DNA of 64,000 nt from an uncultured Oscillospiraceae bacterium (GCA_910586535.1 CAJUHS010000009.1:41580-105579); one strand, 5' to 3'. Shown: positions 17,766 through 26,976, counted from the first letter of the stretch. Made by a program: numbers and translations. The notes: generated by a model from the sequence alone, not told the origin.

Positions 17766-18401
17766 TTAAAATCGGCGCTCATTCTGTGAAAAAATGCAGC
17801 CGCAGTAATTCTGGCGGTAAAGCCCGTACTTTTCAGAAAGCTCTATGCTTCGCCTGTAACCGTCTTTTTTCTTAAAATCAGACGGCAGATGAGCGACTCC
17901 ATATTTTTCCGCAAGTTCCTCACCTATTTCGTTGAGCTTTACGGCATTTTTGTACGGACTCACCGACAGAGTTGTTGTAAAATAACCGTATCCGCCCTCA
18001 GCGGCAAGCCGAGCTGTCTCCTCCAGCCGCAGACGATAACAGGCAAAGCATCTCTCGCCGCCCTCGCGTATTTCCTCCAGACCCCTTACCGCCGCATAGA
18101 AACGCTGCTGCTGCCAGCCGTGTTCCTCAAAGGACACCGGATTTTTGCAAGGCAGCTCCGCTATGAGCCGCTTTTGCTCGGCAATACGGTGCAGAAATTC
18201 CTCTTCCGGATAAATATTAGGATTAAAGTAAAGAACCGTTATCAAAAAATACTCCGAAAGATATTCCAATACCGCACTGGAACAAGGCGCACAGCAGCTG
18301 TGCAGAAGCAGACGCGGAGGATCGTTTGGGTCAAGCGTCCTCAGTATTTTTTCCTGTTTTATTCTGTAATTTATTTTCTGTTCCGTTTTTTCCATTTTCA
18401 T
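17766..18401 (-). CDS. queH: Epoxyqueuosine reductase QueH
   Basis: About 211 residues. The N-terminal motif LLLHSCCAPCSSAVLEYL with an adjacent Cys pair and a second cluster CFACYRLRLEETA are the iron-sulfur and zinc ligands of QueH (formerly DUF208); NYCGCIFSQNER near the C-terminus is also typical. It performs the last step of queuosine synthesis, epoxyqueuosine to queuosine in tRNA, in organisms without QueG. The start is taken at the ATG 18401 with AAAAGGA upstream; a more distal in-frame ATG at 18440 lacks a site. It overlaps the preceding small gene by 71 bp in another frame. Confidence 0.93.
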   Translation of the reverse strand: MKMEKTEQKINYRIKQEKILRTLDPNDPPRLLLHSCCAPCSSAVLEYLSEYFLITVLYFNPNIYPEEEFLHRIAEQKRLIAELPCKNPVSFEEHGWQQQRFYAAVRGLEEIREGGERCFACYRLRLEETARLAAEGGYGYFTTTLSVSPYKNAVKLNEIGEELAEKYGVAHLPSDFKKKDGYRRSIELSEKYGLYRQNYCGCIFSQNERRF

Positions 18402-18582
18402 TATTTTCCTTTTTATTCTGGCATTTTTCCGCAAAAGCACATCCGGAACACCCCGAACAGCAGCCTCCGCACCCTTTTTTTCTTCTTTTTTTAATGTACA
18501 GGACTGCCGAAATTACTGCGGCGGCTATTACCGCAAGAGCAATATAATCCTGTACGCCAAACGAAGCAATGATGCTGCCCAT
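18331..18582 (-). CDS. FeoB-associated Cys-rich membrane protein
   Basis: 83 residues: one N-terminal TM helix (about 10-30), basic KKRRKK stop-transfer, then a Cys cluster CGGCCSGCSGC followed by a hydrophilic Asn/Lys tail. This is the FeoB_associated family, normally encoded next to the ferrous-iron transporter FeoB and thought to assist it. No feo gene is in this window, so the gene is orphaned or moonlighting. The long tail overlaps the start of queH, suggesting coupled expression. An AACCTCC-complement site precedes the ATG. Confidence 0.8.
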   Translation of the reverse strand: MGSIIASFGVQDYIALAVIAAAVISAVLYIKKRRKKGCGGCCSGCSGCAFAEKCQNKKENNENGKNGTENKLQNKTGKNTEDA

Positions 18583-18648
18583 AAAAACCTCCGAAAATTT
18601 AAATTGACAGTTGTCTGTTATGCCTATGCGGTTCTGTGCAAAAATATT

Positions 18649-18876
18649 CTATCTGTAGTCATGAACGCTGGCGTCATAGTTGTACCGATTTATAAGAGAA
18701 TCAATATCAACATAATACTTTTTGCGGTCGTTCTGGGCGGCATAAACGGTAACTGACATTCCTATAAGCGCGAAAATATCAAAAAACATAATTATTCCGA
18801 CAGTCATTATTACTGCTCCTACGCCGAGGAAAATCAAACCCATAATGACCAAAACCGTTCCCACGCTGAATTTCAA
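18649..18876 (-). CDS. Small membrane protein, unknown function
   Basis: About 75 residues with two closely spaced hydrophobic segments (TVLVIMGLIFLGVGAVIM and IMFFDIFALIGMSVTVY) and a hydrophilic tail. I do not recognise it. The start is uncertain: GGAGG lies 9 nt before a TTG (18876), while an in-frame ATG at 18894 lies upstream of that site. The neighbours give no functional clue. Confidence 0.5.
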   Translation of the reverse strand: MKFSVGTVLVIMGLIFLGVGAVIMTVGIIMFFDIFALIGMSVTVYAAQNDRKKYYVDIDSLINRYNYDASVHDYR

Positions 18877-19148
18877 TGCGATCACCCTCCGCATCTTTTT
18901 ATTGCATTATATCATACAGTATCGGAATTTGCAAGCAAAAAGCTCTTCATTTTCAAATTTATGATTTGCAATATTATCATCTGCCGTTTCAAAAAATTTT
19001 ATGCTGTTTTGCATCGGTTTGGCAGAAAAGCAAGTACGCATAAACAATATACAGGCGGTTAAATTATATATTTGTTATTTTTTCAATAAATAATCGCCGC
19101 ATTTCACGATTCTGATTTATTAAACGCCGGAGATCAGGAAAAAATATT

Positions 19149-20903
19149 TTATTTACGCTTCTTTCCGATCAGAATTGCGGCGGCTGCAATCATGCCGACT
19201 CCAGCTATTCCGGCAATTACGGGAAAAGCCTTTTTTGTTTTGGACACTTCCGCGCTGTTGCTTTCGGAAACATTTTCAGCAGGCTTTTTTACCACAAATT
19301 CCGTAACCGAAAGCGGCGGAATAACATAACCGAAGCTGTTGCCCTCTATCTTTTCCACAGCAGGCATAGCCCTGATCTCAGCGCTGTCGCCGTAAAGAGA
19401 ATAAACCTCTGCGTTTTCGTATGCATTGTCCGAAGAAATACTTATTTCAACGGGCATTTCGTCATATAGCGACCGATTTGTGACGATAATTTTTACAGTA
19501 CCGTCATTTTCACTATCTGTTGATGAATACACGGAAATATCCCCGTTTTCATATTCGCTTTTTACCAAAGTATCGCCGAAACCGCTGCCGTTTCCGTCGT
19601 AATTTGTGAACATATTTATTGCGGAAAGCTGATACTGATTATTTTCAAAAGACCATATAGCCGCAAAATACACCCCGTACTCCGCAAAGATACCAAGCAT
19701 ATCCGCTTCCGCGACTGCTCCTGAAATATGATCTCCTCCGCCGAAATTGTACTCGGTAAAGGCAAGCTTTGTGCCGGGATAATAATTATCTATGGACTGC
19801 TGAATATTCGGCAACATCGGGAAAAATTCCGCGCCGGTATCGGTTATCCAGCTGTTCTCGCGGTAATTTTCATCGTAAAGAGACCTTACGCTGTCAAGTC
19901 GGGCTTTGATACAGCCGTCGTTGTCGTAGTGGCTGCAGGAACGCTCTCCGCATTCTCCCTTGGCTTCGGTGTAGTAATGTATGTCAAGCACGTCCAAAAG
20001 CCGCTTTCCGCTGCTGTTCCCGGCTTTTTTCATTTCGTCCAGATAGTAATCTATAAACCAGCGGTAACCGTTGTCTGCTTTAAGCTTCTGCCAGTCTGGA
20101 GCTCCCGCGAAGCTGTCAAACGCGGAATATCCGAAAAGCGACGGACCGAAAACCTCTGCTCCGGGATCTGCTTCCTTTACGACGGAGGCAAGCTCCGCTG
20201 ATTTTACAATAAGCTCCGAACAGGACAGGTCGCCGTGCTGAACAAGACTGTGAGTATGCTTCCAAAGAGCAGGCTCGTTGTCAAGAGCAAACGCCTTGAT
20301 CCCCGTTGCGCTGTCCGATTTTCCGATCTTGTCAGAAAGATAATTCAGATATTCGTCTGTATAGACTGCTCCGTCATTTTTGTCAGGTTCGAGGGAAAGC
20401 TCACTGTCTTTTCGGTTCCTGACCTCTACCCAGTAATCCGACGGGGCGGCATTTTCCGCAGTCACTCTGCCCCGCTTGCTTGATGTGACATATCCCAGCA
20501 TTTGCAGGGTAAGCAACGTATACGGAATATTATGCGTCTGAGCTTCACTTGAAAGCGCAAGTGCAGGACCGCCCGGAACACGCTTGAACTCGTCGGGAAT
20601 GTCAGTTATCAGGTACATATCCGAAGTGTGGTAATAGTCAGAGCCGGCGTTGGACATATTGTTTTCCCAGTTATAGGCGGACATTCTGTTGCCGCCCAGT
20701 CGTATGGATTTTGCAGAAACAGAATTCAGATCGGCTCCGTTGTTCACGCCGTAAATATAGGGCGAAATTTTTCCGAGCTGCTCCGAGGGCGTTACCGTTA
20801 TTTTTGAAACGGACGCTGGAGGCTGCTCTGCAAAGACGGATTGCCCCATTGAAAAGGCGGTCAGGACGACGGTTACCGCAGCTGATATTTTCTTAAAATC
20901 CAT
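19149..20903 (-). CDS. GH44 endoglucanase/xyloglucanase, membrane-anchored
   Basis: 584 residues. Sec signal peptide (1-25, ending VFAEQ), GH44 TIM barrel (about 40-430) with the family signature IRLGGNRMSAYNWENNMSNA, acid/base Glu210 in LDNEPALW and nucleophile Glu384 in AFTEYNFGGG, a beta-sandwich domain (about 430-545), then a C-terminal TM helix with a KKRK stop (about 558-584), so the enzyme is fixed to the membrane facing out. GH44 enzymes cleave beta-1,4-glucan, often xyloglucan. Third gene of an operon after an alpha-fucosidase and a DMT transporter, 24 bp downstream, GGAAGGAG upstream of the ATG. No dockerin or CBM seen. Confidence 0.92.
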   Translation of the reverse strand: MDFKKISAAVTVVLTAFSMGQSVFAEQPPASVSKITVTPSEQLGKISPYIYGVNNGADLNSVSAKSIRLGGNRMSAYNWENNMSNAGSDYYHTSDMYLITDIPDEFKRVPGGPALALSSEAQTHNIPYTLLTLQMLGYVTSSKRGRVTAENAAPSDYWVEVRNRKDSELSLEPDKNDGAVYTDEYLNYLSDKIGKSDSATGIKAFALDNEPALWKHTHSLVQHGDLSCSELIVKSAELASVVKEADPGAEVFGPSLFGYSAFDSFAGAPDWQKLKADNGYRWFIDYYLDEMKKAGNSSGKRLLDVLDIHYYTEAKGECGERSCSHYDNDGCIKARLDSVRSLYDENYRENSWITDTGAEFFPMLPNIQQSIDNYYPGTKLAFTEYNFGGGDHISGAVAEADMLGIFAEYGVYFAAIWSFENNQYQLSAINMFTNYDGNGSGFGDTLVKSEYENGDISVYSSTDSENDGTVKIIVTNRSLYDEMPVEISISSDNAYENAEVYSLYGDSAEIRAMPAVEKIEGNSFGYVIPPLSVTEFVVKKPAENVSESNSAEVSKTKKAFPVIAGIAGVGMIAAAAILIGKKRK

Positions 20904-20927
20904 TTTGAAAACTCCTTCCGTTGATTT

Positions 20928-21797
20928 CTATACAGATATCCAGCTATACTGTAAAATTCCCGCCGCCTGAAAGCCTAATATACCAAGCACGCAGATCACA
21001 CTTCCCGCGAGATTCCAGCCAGTGGGACGGGTACTTTTTTTTAGGAAATCAAGAATAAGCACCACAATCAGTATCATCGGCTGTATAAAGGAATAATTTG
21101 TAAGGCTTTGCGCCGCAACGGCGTTTTCCCCAAGAAGTCCTAATGCGTTGGGAAGCTTGCACAAAATTACAATAAACACGCCCTTTTTTCCCTCGGGGCT
21201 TCCCGCTGCGATAGACAGCGGCTTTGCGGACGGTATCATTATTACCGCAAGAATTATCAGCGCAAAGAACAAAGTAAGCGTTGAGGATATGTGCTTTTCG
21301 GCGGCTTTCATTACAAATCCGTATCCAAACTTTGCTGCAATATAAACTATCAGCGGAATGACTATTTTGGGGTAATTCACTTTTTTTCTTCCCGACCTTG
21401 CTATCATCACAAGTCCCGCGGCAGTAACGATTATGCACAGGATTTTCATTATGCTGACGTTCTGGCTGTACATGATTATATCCGTACCATATGACATGAA
21501 CAGCGTAAGTCCCAGCCATGCCTTTAATTCAAACACAGACATTTCAGAAAGTATTTTCGCGCTCATTGAAAATTCAAGAAATTTACTTGCCGCGATAAGG
21601 ATTATAAAAATAAACGTTGGAAATGAAAATGTGAACGTCCTTTCGGAAAAGGGCAGCAATAACGCAAGGAAAGGTATTGTTCCCGCAGCCATTAAAAACG
21701 TAAGCTGCGAACCGTTCAGCTTTGCTTTGCTGACTGCGTATTTATCGTTCAGCGAACATATCGTATACATTGCTACGACTGCTGTCATTGTAAGCAT
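20928..21797 (-). CDS. DMT-superfamily (EamA-like) transporter
   Basis: 289 residues, about ten hydrophobic helices in two similar halves, as in drug/metabolite transporters; the second half ends VICVLGILGFQAAGIL. Substrate unknown. It sits 17 bp after the fucosidase gene and 24 bp before GH44, so it is in a carbohydrate operon; a sugar-related role is inferred from position only, since DMT proteins more often export metabolites. AGGGAGAA-type site upstream. Confidence 0.8.
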   Translation of the reverse strand: MLTMTAVVAMYTICSLNDKYAVSKAKLNGSQLTFLMAAGTIPFLALLLPFSERTFTFSFPTFIFIILIAASKFLEFSMSAKILSEMSVFELKAWLGLTLFMSYGTDIIMYSQNVSIMKILCIIVTAAGLVMIARSGRKKVNYPKIVIPLIVYIAAKFGYGFVMKAAEKHISSTLTLFFALIILAVIMIPSAKPLSIAAGSPEGKKGVFIVILCKLPNALGLLGENAVAAQSLTNYSFIQPMILIVVLILDFLKKSTRPTGWNLAGSVICVLGILGFQAAGILQYSWISV

Positions 21798-21814
21798 TTT
21801 AGTTTTCTCCCAAC

Positions 21815-23290
21815 TTAGTCAATCTCTATTTTGAATACAATCGGATAATCTCCGTTTCGGTAATCGGTACTGATATGCAGACCGTCGGCGCGTCTTTCCC
21901 AGACGGGCTTTTTATCCGAACCCAGTACCGTTACGCCGTTGATAATACCGCTGAAATTGTCGCGGCTTGAAGCGTCCTGCATATCCAGCGAAGTAATGAC
22001 ATATTCGCCGTTTTCACTTGATTTTAATACTGCCGCATACAAATATCCGTTTGCCGTGGTAAAACGTATATCCTGCGGTGTGAAATTTTTCTTTATTCCG
22101 TCCGTGAACTGTCCCTCGGGAATTTCCGTGTGACCCTCACCCGATCTCCTCCATAAGTCGGAACCGTATACTGCCTCGCCGTTTATTTTCAGCCACTTTC
22201 CGATATCCAGCAGGATATTTTTATCCTCCTCCGGAATAGTGCCGTCCGCTTTGGGTCCGATATTCAGAAGAAGGCATCCGTTCTTGCTGACAATATCAAC
22301 CAAATCGCATACTATTTCCTCGGCCCTGCGGTAAGAATTATTTTCCGTATAGCACCATGAATTAAGCGCCACAGCCGTATCTGTCTGCCAGAAAAAAGGC
22401 TTTCTTTCCGCAAACTGACCTCTTTCCACATCGGGCACAGCCGTGCCGAACATAAACCCGTCGTGCTTGTAATTTATAACGGCTTCCGTACCCCATTCGC
22501 TTGCGCGGTTGTAATAGTACGCCGCAAATTTTTTCAGATAGGGCTTGAACGCGCAGTGCTGTATCCACCAGTCGAAATAAACTATTTTCGGTCGGTATCT
22601 GTCAACGATTTCGCAGGTACGCACAAGCCAGTCCTGCAAATATTCCTCGGACGGTTCGGGCTTGCTGAAAATATCGTGCAGTTCAGCAGCCGGCATTGCA
22701 GGCCAGTACAGATCTCCTCGCTGCAAGGGTTCCTTGATATCGCTGTCAAAATCCTTTCCGCAGCCCATAAAAAACCAATGCTCCGCACGGTGGGAGGACG
22801 CTCCCACTTCCATTCCAAAGGCATTGCAGCAGCTTTTCAGTTCTCCCAGAACGTCGCGGCATGGACCATTTTCGTATGAATTCCAATGTGAAATCCCGCT
22901 TCTGTACATCTGGAAACCATCGTGGTGCTCTGCAACGGGGACAACATATTTTGCTCCTGAGGCAGCGAAAAGCTCCGCCCATTTTTGCGGGTCGAACTTC
23001 TCTGCCCTGAACATTGGAATAAAATCTTTGTAGCCAAATTCGGTATGCTTTCCGTATGTTTTAATATGGTGCAGATATTCGTTACTGCCCTTTATGTACA
23101 TATTACGCGAGTACCATTCGTTTCCGAACGCGGGAACGCTGAATACTCCCCAGTGAATGAAGATACCGAACTTTGCCCGTCTGTACCATTCGGGAACTTT
23201 ATATGCTGACAGGGAGCTCCAGTCGTCGCTGTAAGGACCTTTGCTTATTACATCGTCAATTTTTTTGAGATACAGTGACATATCGTACAT
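21815..23290 (-). CDS. GH29 alpha-L-fucosidase (intracellular)
   Basis: About 491 residues from the ATG at 23290 (GGAGG 8 nt upstream). GH29 motifs are clear: KFGIFIHWGVFSVPAFGNEWY, VPVAEHHDGFQMY and the nucleophile Asp in IVYFDWWIQ, then NIGPKADGTIPEED and a C-terminal beta domain. It releases terminal alpha-L-fucose. With no signal peptide it should act on imported oligosaccharides. First gene of the fucosidase-DMT-GH44 operon; fucosylated xyloglucan would link GH44 outside and GH29 inside. Confidence 0.93.
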   Translation of the reverse strand: MYDMSLYLKKIDDVISKGPYSDDWSSLSAYKVPEWYRRAKFGIFIHWGVFSVPAFGNEWYSRNMYIKGSNEYLHHIKTYGKHTEFGYKDFIPMFRAEKFDPQKWAELFAASGAKYVVPVAEHHDGFQMYRSGISHWNSYENGPCRDVLGELKSCCNAFGMEVGASSHRAEHWFFMGCGKDFDSDIKEPLQRGDLYWPAMPAAELHDIFSKPEPSEEYLQDWLVRTCEIVDRYRPKIVYFDWWIQHCAFKPYLKKFAAYYYNRASEWGTEAVINYKHDGFMFGTAVPDVERGQFAERKPFFWQTDTAVALNSWCYTENNSYRRAEEIVCDLVDIVSKNGCLLLNIGPKADGTIPEEDKNILLDIGKWLKINGEAVYGSDLWRRSGEGHTEIPEGQFTDGIKKNFTPQDIRFTTANGYLYAAVLKSSENGEYVITSLDMQDASSRDNFSGIINGVTVLGSDKKPVWERRADGLHISTDYRNGDYPIVFKIEID

Positions 23291-23597
23291 AGTGATTACC
23301 TCCAAAAAGTTTTTCTAAAGTATATACTTTCACTGAAAATATTACAATAGCATCATACAAACGGTTTCTTTACATGACGCTTCAAATCCGTATAAACCAA
23401 TACGGCGATCTTTATTCAATAGTTTTACAAATAAAGACCGCCGCAGTTCGGGCATTTAAAAAATTATAAGTTTGAATTGCACAAAATTATTATTACTCCG
23501 CTGCAAGAGCAAGCATTTTAAGTGTGTTCGGTTTAATACCGGCCAATTATGTTACAGGTACTAAAACGCAAACAACCCAAGACACAGTACAGTATTT
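23291..23597. other. Intergenic region without recognised genes
   Basis: Contains the fucosidase ribosome site and presumably its promoter. A partial palindrome AAACGGTTT (23359-23367) could be a LacI-family half operator but is weak. Nothing else was seen. Confidence 0.4.
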
Positions 23598-25046
23598 TTA
23601 TAACTCCACAGGCTCGCAGAAAACGCGGACTTTTGGTAGCTTCTTTACCGTATAATAGTAATTCTCCGCCCAGTCATCTCCCTGAGATGGATCGTTCTCT
23701 CCGCTCGCGGGAGGAGCAAAAAGCTTCAAAGTCATGTCTGCGGAACCCTCAAGAGGTTTTTCAAAAAATGCGCTCATCAGGTCAATAACCTTTGCTTTCG
23801 GGGACTTATAGAACCACATTCCGTTAAGCTCGATCATGTAGTTTCCTTCGTCGTCATCGTCAAAATAAAGTTCGCAGAAGTGTGGATTTTTCTCAAAATG
23901 CAGAGGTACGGCAATACCCTCTGCGTCTTCCGAACCGCCCCAGCGAAGAGTTACAGGCAGACTTATCTCGCTGTCTCCCTGCTTCAGTTCGGGAAGAAAA
24001 CGCTCGCTGTGAAGTATTTCTTTATAGGTTTCCATAACAGGCTGTGGAATACCAACATCCTCGTTGTTGGGGTCTTGTATCTCTAGACCGAGACGTCCCC
24101 TGTCACGGAACTGATAGAATGTGAAGCCGCTGAACCAGTCTGCGTTGTCTTCCTCCATAATTTCGCAAAATTCCTTTACCATAGCCGCCTGATCGTAGGG
24201 ACCGGTAACGTCTCCGTCAGCGTTGAACTCGGACATTACCATGGGCTTTGCTATGCCGCCGTTAAGCTCCTTGAAGCGGTTGAAACTGAGCTTTGTCAGG
24301 TTGTACACGTCCCTGACCCTGCTGCGGGAATGGCTGTTTCCGCCTCGTTCCGCAACGTCAAAGGGCCAGCCCCAGTGAAGAGCCATATATTTGTCCACCG
24401 ACCATATATCCGCTTCAGGGATACACTGAGCAAACTCCTTTTCCATTTCTATCTCGTTGCCCTTTTCGGGGTGCTCAACGCCGCCGATACAAGCTATAGT
24501 CTTAACGTTGGGAGCGTACTCATGGATAATTTTGCTGAACCGTACAAAAAAGTCGGCAACGCCCTGATAAGTAGTACGTTTTGTAAAGGCGAACCAGTCG
24601 CCAGTCGCTTCGTGATTGATACGGAGTAGCATTCTGCCGAAAGGACGCAGGTCTTTTGCAATTGCAATAAGGTAATCGTCCGTAAGAGTCGGGTCAACAG
24701 TCAGTGTGAGAGTAACGTCCTGACCGTGACGTCGTACGTCTCTCATACAGGTAAAAGGCTCATCGTCGGTAGTACCGTTCAGACCGCCTTTATAAGTAAA
24801 GTAGTCATCATAGGGATAGTCCCACTGGAAAGACACGTTAGCGTCCTTCATGACCTCAGATATCCTGCCCGGCCACTCCTTGTCAAGGGGGTAGTAGCAG
24901 TACATCAAGCTAATACTGCGGTGAGGTCTGCCGAGGGTTCGGAGAATGTAGTCCTGATTAACATACTCGCCGCGCTCGGAGCCGTCTCCCAAATCGAGAG
25001 AGCATTTTGCCTTACCCATATGAATGCCGTAAATTTTCTCGCTCAT
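23598..25046 (-). CDS. Intracellular GH26-like glycoside hydrolase (probable beta-mannanase/mannobiosidase)
   Basis: About 482 residues from the ATG at 25046 (AAAGGA 9 nt upstream). The barrel shows LLRINHEATGDWFAF (putative acid/base Glu146), close to the GH26 HExxGxWFWW motif, and MVMSEFNADG (putative nucleophile Glu273), then a C-terminal beta domain of about 110 residues (from about 370). No signal peptide. GH26 enzymes hydrolyse beta-mannan; the match is by motif only and another clan GH-A family is possible. A LacI-family operator just upstream suggests sugar-responsive control. Monocistronic. Confidence 0.7.
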   Translation of the reverse strand: MSEKIYGIHMGKAKCSLDLGDGSERGEYVNQDYILRTLGRPHRSISLMYCYYPLDKEWPGRISEVMKDANVSFQWDYPYDDYFTYKGGLNGTTDDEPFTCMRDVRRHGQDVTLTLTVDPTLTDDYLIAIAKDLRPFGRMLLRINHEATGDWFAFTKRTTYQGVADFFVRFSKIIHEYAPNVKTIACIGGVEHPEKGNEIEMEKEFAQCIPEADIWSVDKYMALHWGWPFDVAERGGNSHSRSRVRDVYNLTKLSFNRFKELNGGIAKPMVMSEFNADGDVTGPYDQAAMVKEFCEIMEEDNADWFSGFTFYQFRDRGRLGLEIQDPNNEDVGIPQPVMETYKEILHSERFLPELKQGDSEISLPVTLRWGGSEDAEGIAVPLHFEKNPHFCELYFDDDDEGNYMIELNGMWFYKSPKAKVIDLMSAFFEKPLEGSADMTLKLFAPPASGENDPSQGDDWAENYYYTVKKLPKVRVFCEPVEL

Positions 25047-25065
25047 AGTAAAAAGTCCTTTCATA

Positions 25066-25079
25066 AGTAATCGTTTCCA
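25066..25079. promoter_or_regulatory. LacI/CcpA-type operator upstream of GH26-like gene
   Basis: On the minus strand TGGAAACGATTACT, 20 bp before the ATG; it matches the cre consensus TGWAANCGNTNWCA at all but two defined positions. Position downstream of the likely promoter fits a roadblock or repressor site. Confidence 0.5.
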
Positions 25080-25132
25080 TATGAATTAACTTTACCATAT
25101 ATTTTCACGAATGTCAATCACTTTTTGGATTT

Positions 25133-25672
25133 TTAAATTAAATTTATCCAATACCTTTGAATAGTCCCGCACTTTGTCAGCCCAACGGTGTCGGCAACCT
25201 CGTTTTCCAGTACGCCGCCGTTCCGGACTATCGTTTTCCTCGAAGACTCGTTATCACTGTCGCAGCAGACCAAAACGCGCTCATCTCCCGCCTCCCTGCA
25301 CCGTGCGAGAATAAGCCCAAGCATTTCCTTTGCATAGCCCTTTCGCCGCTCGTCGGGACGGACGCTGTAGCCGATATTCCCGCCGAATTTAAACAGAAAA
25401 TCCGAAAGCGGGTGGCGGTAATCAATTATACCGACCACCCTGCCGTCGTTTTCACGAACCGCCAAGTATACCTCCGAGGGTACGTAGCTTTCGCCGTATA
25501 GTTTTTTAAGACGTTCCTCAAAATTCAGCCATTCGCTGTAGTCTGCGACATTTTCAAGCCCCGCGCAGCCGTCGAAGCTGTCGCCGCTTGCAAGCATTTC
25601 CGTTCTGTAGGACATTACCTGATTTTCGTACTCTGCTGTCGGCGCAACAAGCTCCAGACTTTCTTCCATCAT
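25133..25672 (-). CDS. GNAT-family N-acetyltransferase
   Basis: 179 residues with the GNAT fold: VVGIIDYRHPL (beta4), acetyl-CoA loop VRPDERRKGYAKEMLGL and VCCDSDNESSRKTIVRNGG (beta5 and helix). Substrate unknown; the sequence resembles uncharacterised or ribosomal-protein-type acetyltransferases. The ATG (one of two in a row) has AAAGGAG upstream. It lies 18 bp after the repeat-protein gene, so the two are probably cotranscribed, but no link in function is evident. Confidence 0.85.
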   Translation of the reverse strand: MMEESLELVAPTAEYENQVMSYRTEMLASGDSFDGCAGLENVADYSEWLNFEERLKKLYGESYVPSEVYLAVRENDGRVVGIIDYRHPLSDFLFKFGGNIGYSVRPDERRKGYAKEMLGLILARCREAGDERVLVCCDSDNESSRKTIVRNGGVLENEVADTVGLTKCGTIQRYWINLI

Positions 25673-25690
25673 ATCGACTGCTCCTTTTTA

Positions 25691-26860
25691 TTAGTATTCG
25701 ACGTCGCCGAAATATTTTTTTATCTCCTTTGCGGTAAGCTTCTCCACACCGGTAATATTACCGTTTTTGTCGCGTACTATTTTAATGCTGACATTGCCTT
25801 TGGGGTTAGTTTCCACCGTTGCAATTTTTGCAGAAGAATCACTGCGCTGCACGTCAAGGAAATAGCGGACAGGTTCTTTATTATAGAAATAATGCCCGTC
25901 CTTATAGGTAACGCCGTACTTCGCATAATCCGATGAATTTACGTAGTTTTCATAGCTGCTCCATTTATCGTTGAAATCATTCCAAGCATCGTCAAAGTCA
26001 GCCCAATAATCGTCAAAATCGTCCCAATAATCGTCAAAATCGGACGCAAAAGCAACCTTGCCGTCCTTGACCGCTCTGTCAAACCAAGCTCCAACGGTAT
26101 CCCTGTCCATTCTGTCCGAAAGAACGGCAAAGAAAGCGAGAGGGCTGTCCTTGTAGGCTTTTTCGGCGTATGTATTTACCAGCGCACCGAAATCCTTATC
26201 GTTCAAAACGTCTTCAAGCTTGTCAAGACATATGGAAAAAAATGCAATTTGACCGTCCTTATAGGCTTTGCCCAGATATTTTTTTGTAAGTCCGGCATTT
26301 TCGAGAGTATCAAGAGATACAGTGAAAAACCCCGCGCTGTATTCGTCATAGGCTTTTTTCAGGTACGCTTGCTGGGTCTTGCTGTCTGCAAAAGGCAGTA
26401 CGGCAGCATAGTATATAATATTTTCATCTTTATAGTACCGTTTTATCAGTTCCTCGGGAGAAGCGTCCCCCAAGTTTTTTATGTCCAGCACTGCCGGCTT
26501 TGAAAGCTCCGGACTGTCTGCTTTGATACTGTTCAGAACGTCCGAAAGCGCGGAAACAACGTTTTTATCTGACATATTGGTTTTCAGGTCATCACTGTAC
26601 CAGACGTTCATTGATACCTTGTCCGAAAGAGCAATCTTTTTGCTGCTGTAAAGCTTCTCCGTTTGGTCTGAAATATTCCAAGCTATATCAAAAATATAGG
26701 GCTTACAGTAAAATGCATTTTGGGAATAGCTGTACTCTGTTCTGCTGCTTTTGTCGGTAATTGCACTTGCCGATATTGCAGGCAGAGCCGCTGTTACGGA
26801 AAAAATAAGTACAAAAAGCACCGCAAAAGCTTTTCTGAAATCCATTTTTTTCAAACTCAT
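25691..26860 (-). CDS. Secreted repeat protein, unknown function
   Basis: About 389 residues with a Sec signal peptide (FAVLFVLIFSVTAALPAISASA). The middle (about residues 150-300) has five diverged repeats of about 35 residues with the core KAYKDGxxAFFxxxLDxLED, followed by an aromatic-acidic stretch of repeating DDYWDDF-type heptads (about 285-310) and a short beta C-terminus (VSIKIVRDKNGNITGVE). I do not recognise a named family. Start at 26860 chosen for AAAGG upstream; an ATG at 26878 lacks a site. Confidence 0.7.
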   Translation of the reverse strand: MSLKKMDFRKAFAVLFVLIFSVTAALPAISASAITDKSSRTEYSYSQNAFYCKPYIFDIAWNISDQTEKLYSSKKIALSDKVSMNVWYSDDLKTNMSDKNVVSALSDVLNSIKADSPELSKPAVLDIKNLGDASPEELIKRYYKDENIIYYAAVLPFADSKTQQAYLKKAYDEYSAGFFTVSLDTLENAGLTKKYLGKAYKDGQIAFFSICLDKLEDVLNDKDFGALVNTYAEKAYKDSPLAFFAVLSDRMDRDTVGAWFDRAVKDGKVAFASDFDDYWDDFDDYWADFDDAWNDFNDKWSSYENYVNSSDYAKYGVTYKDGHYFYNKEPVRYFLDVQRSDSSAKIATVETNPKGNVSIKIVRDKNGNITGVEKLTAKEIKKYFGDVEY

Positions 26861-26976
26861 TATAACACAGCCTTTCATGGTAATTATTTTACTATATTAT
26901 ACTAAATATATTATTATTTGTCAATAGGTTATAAAAACTTTTATTTTAACTTTAAAACGGCTTTAGAAAAATAAAA

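Noticed and set aside
23359..23367. Second LacI operator upstream of the fucosidase
   Set aside because: The flanks are not symmetrical and do not match the site before the GH26-like gene.
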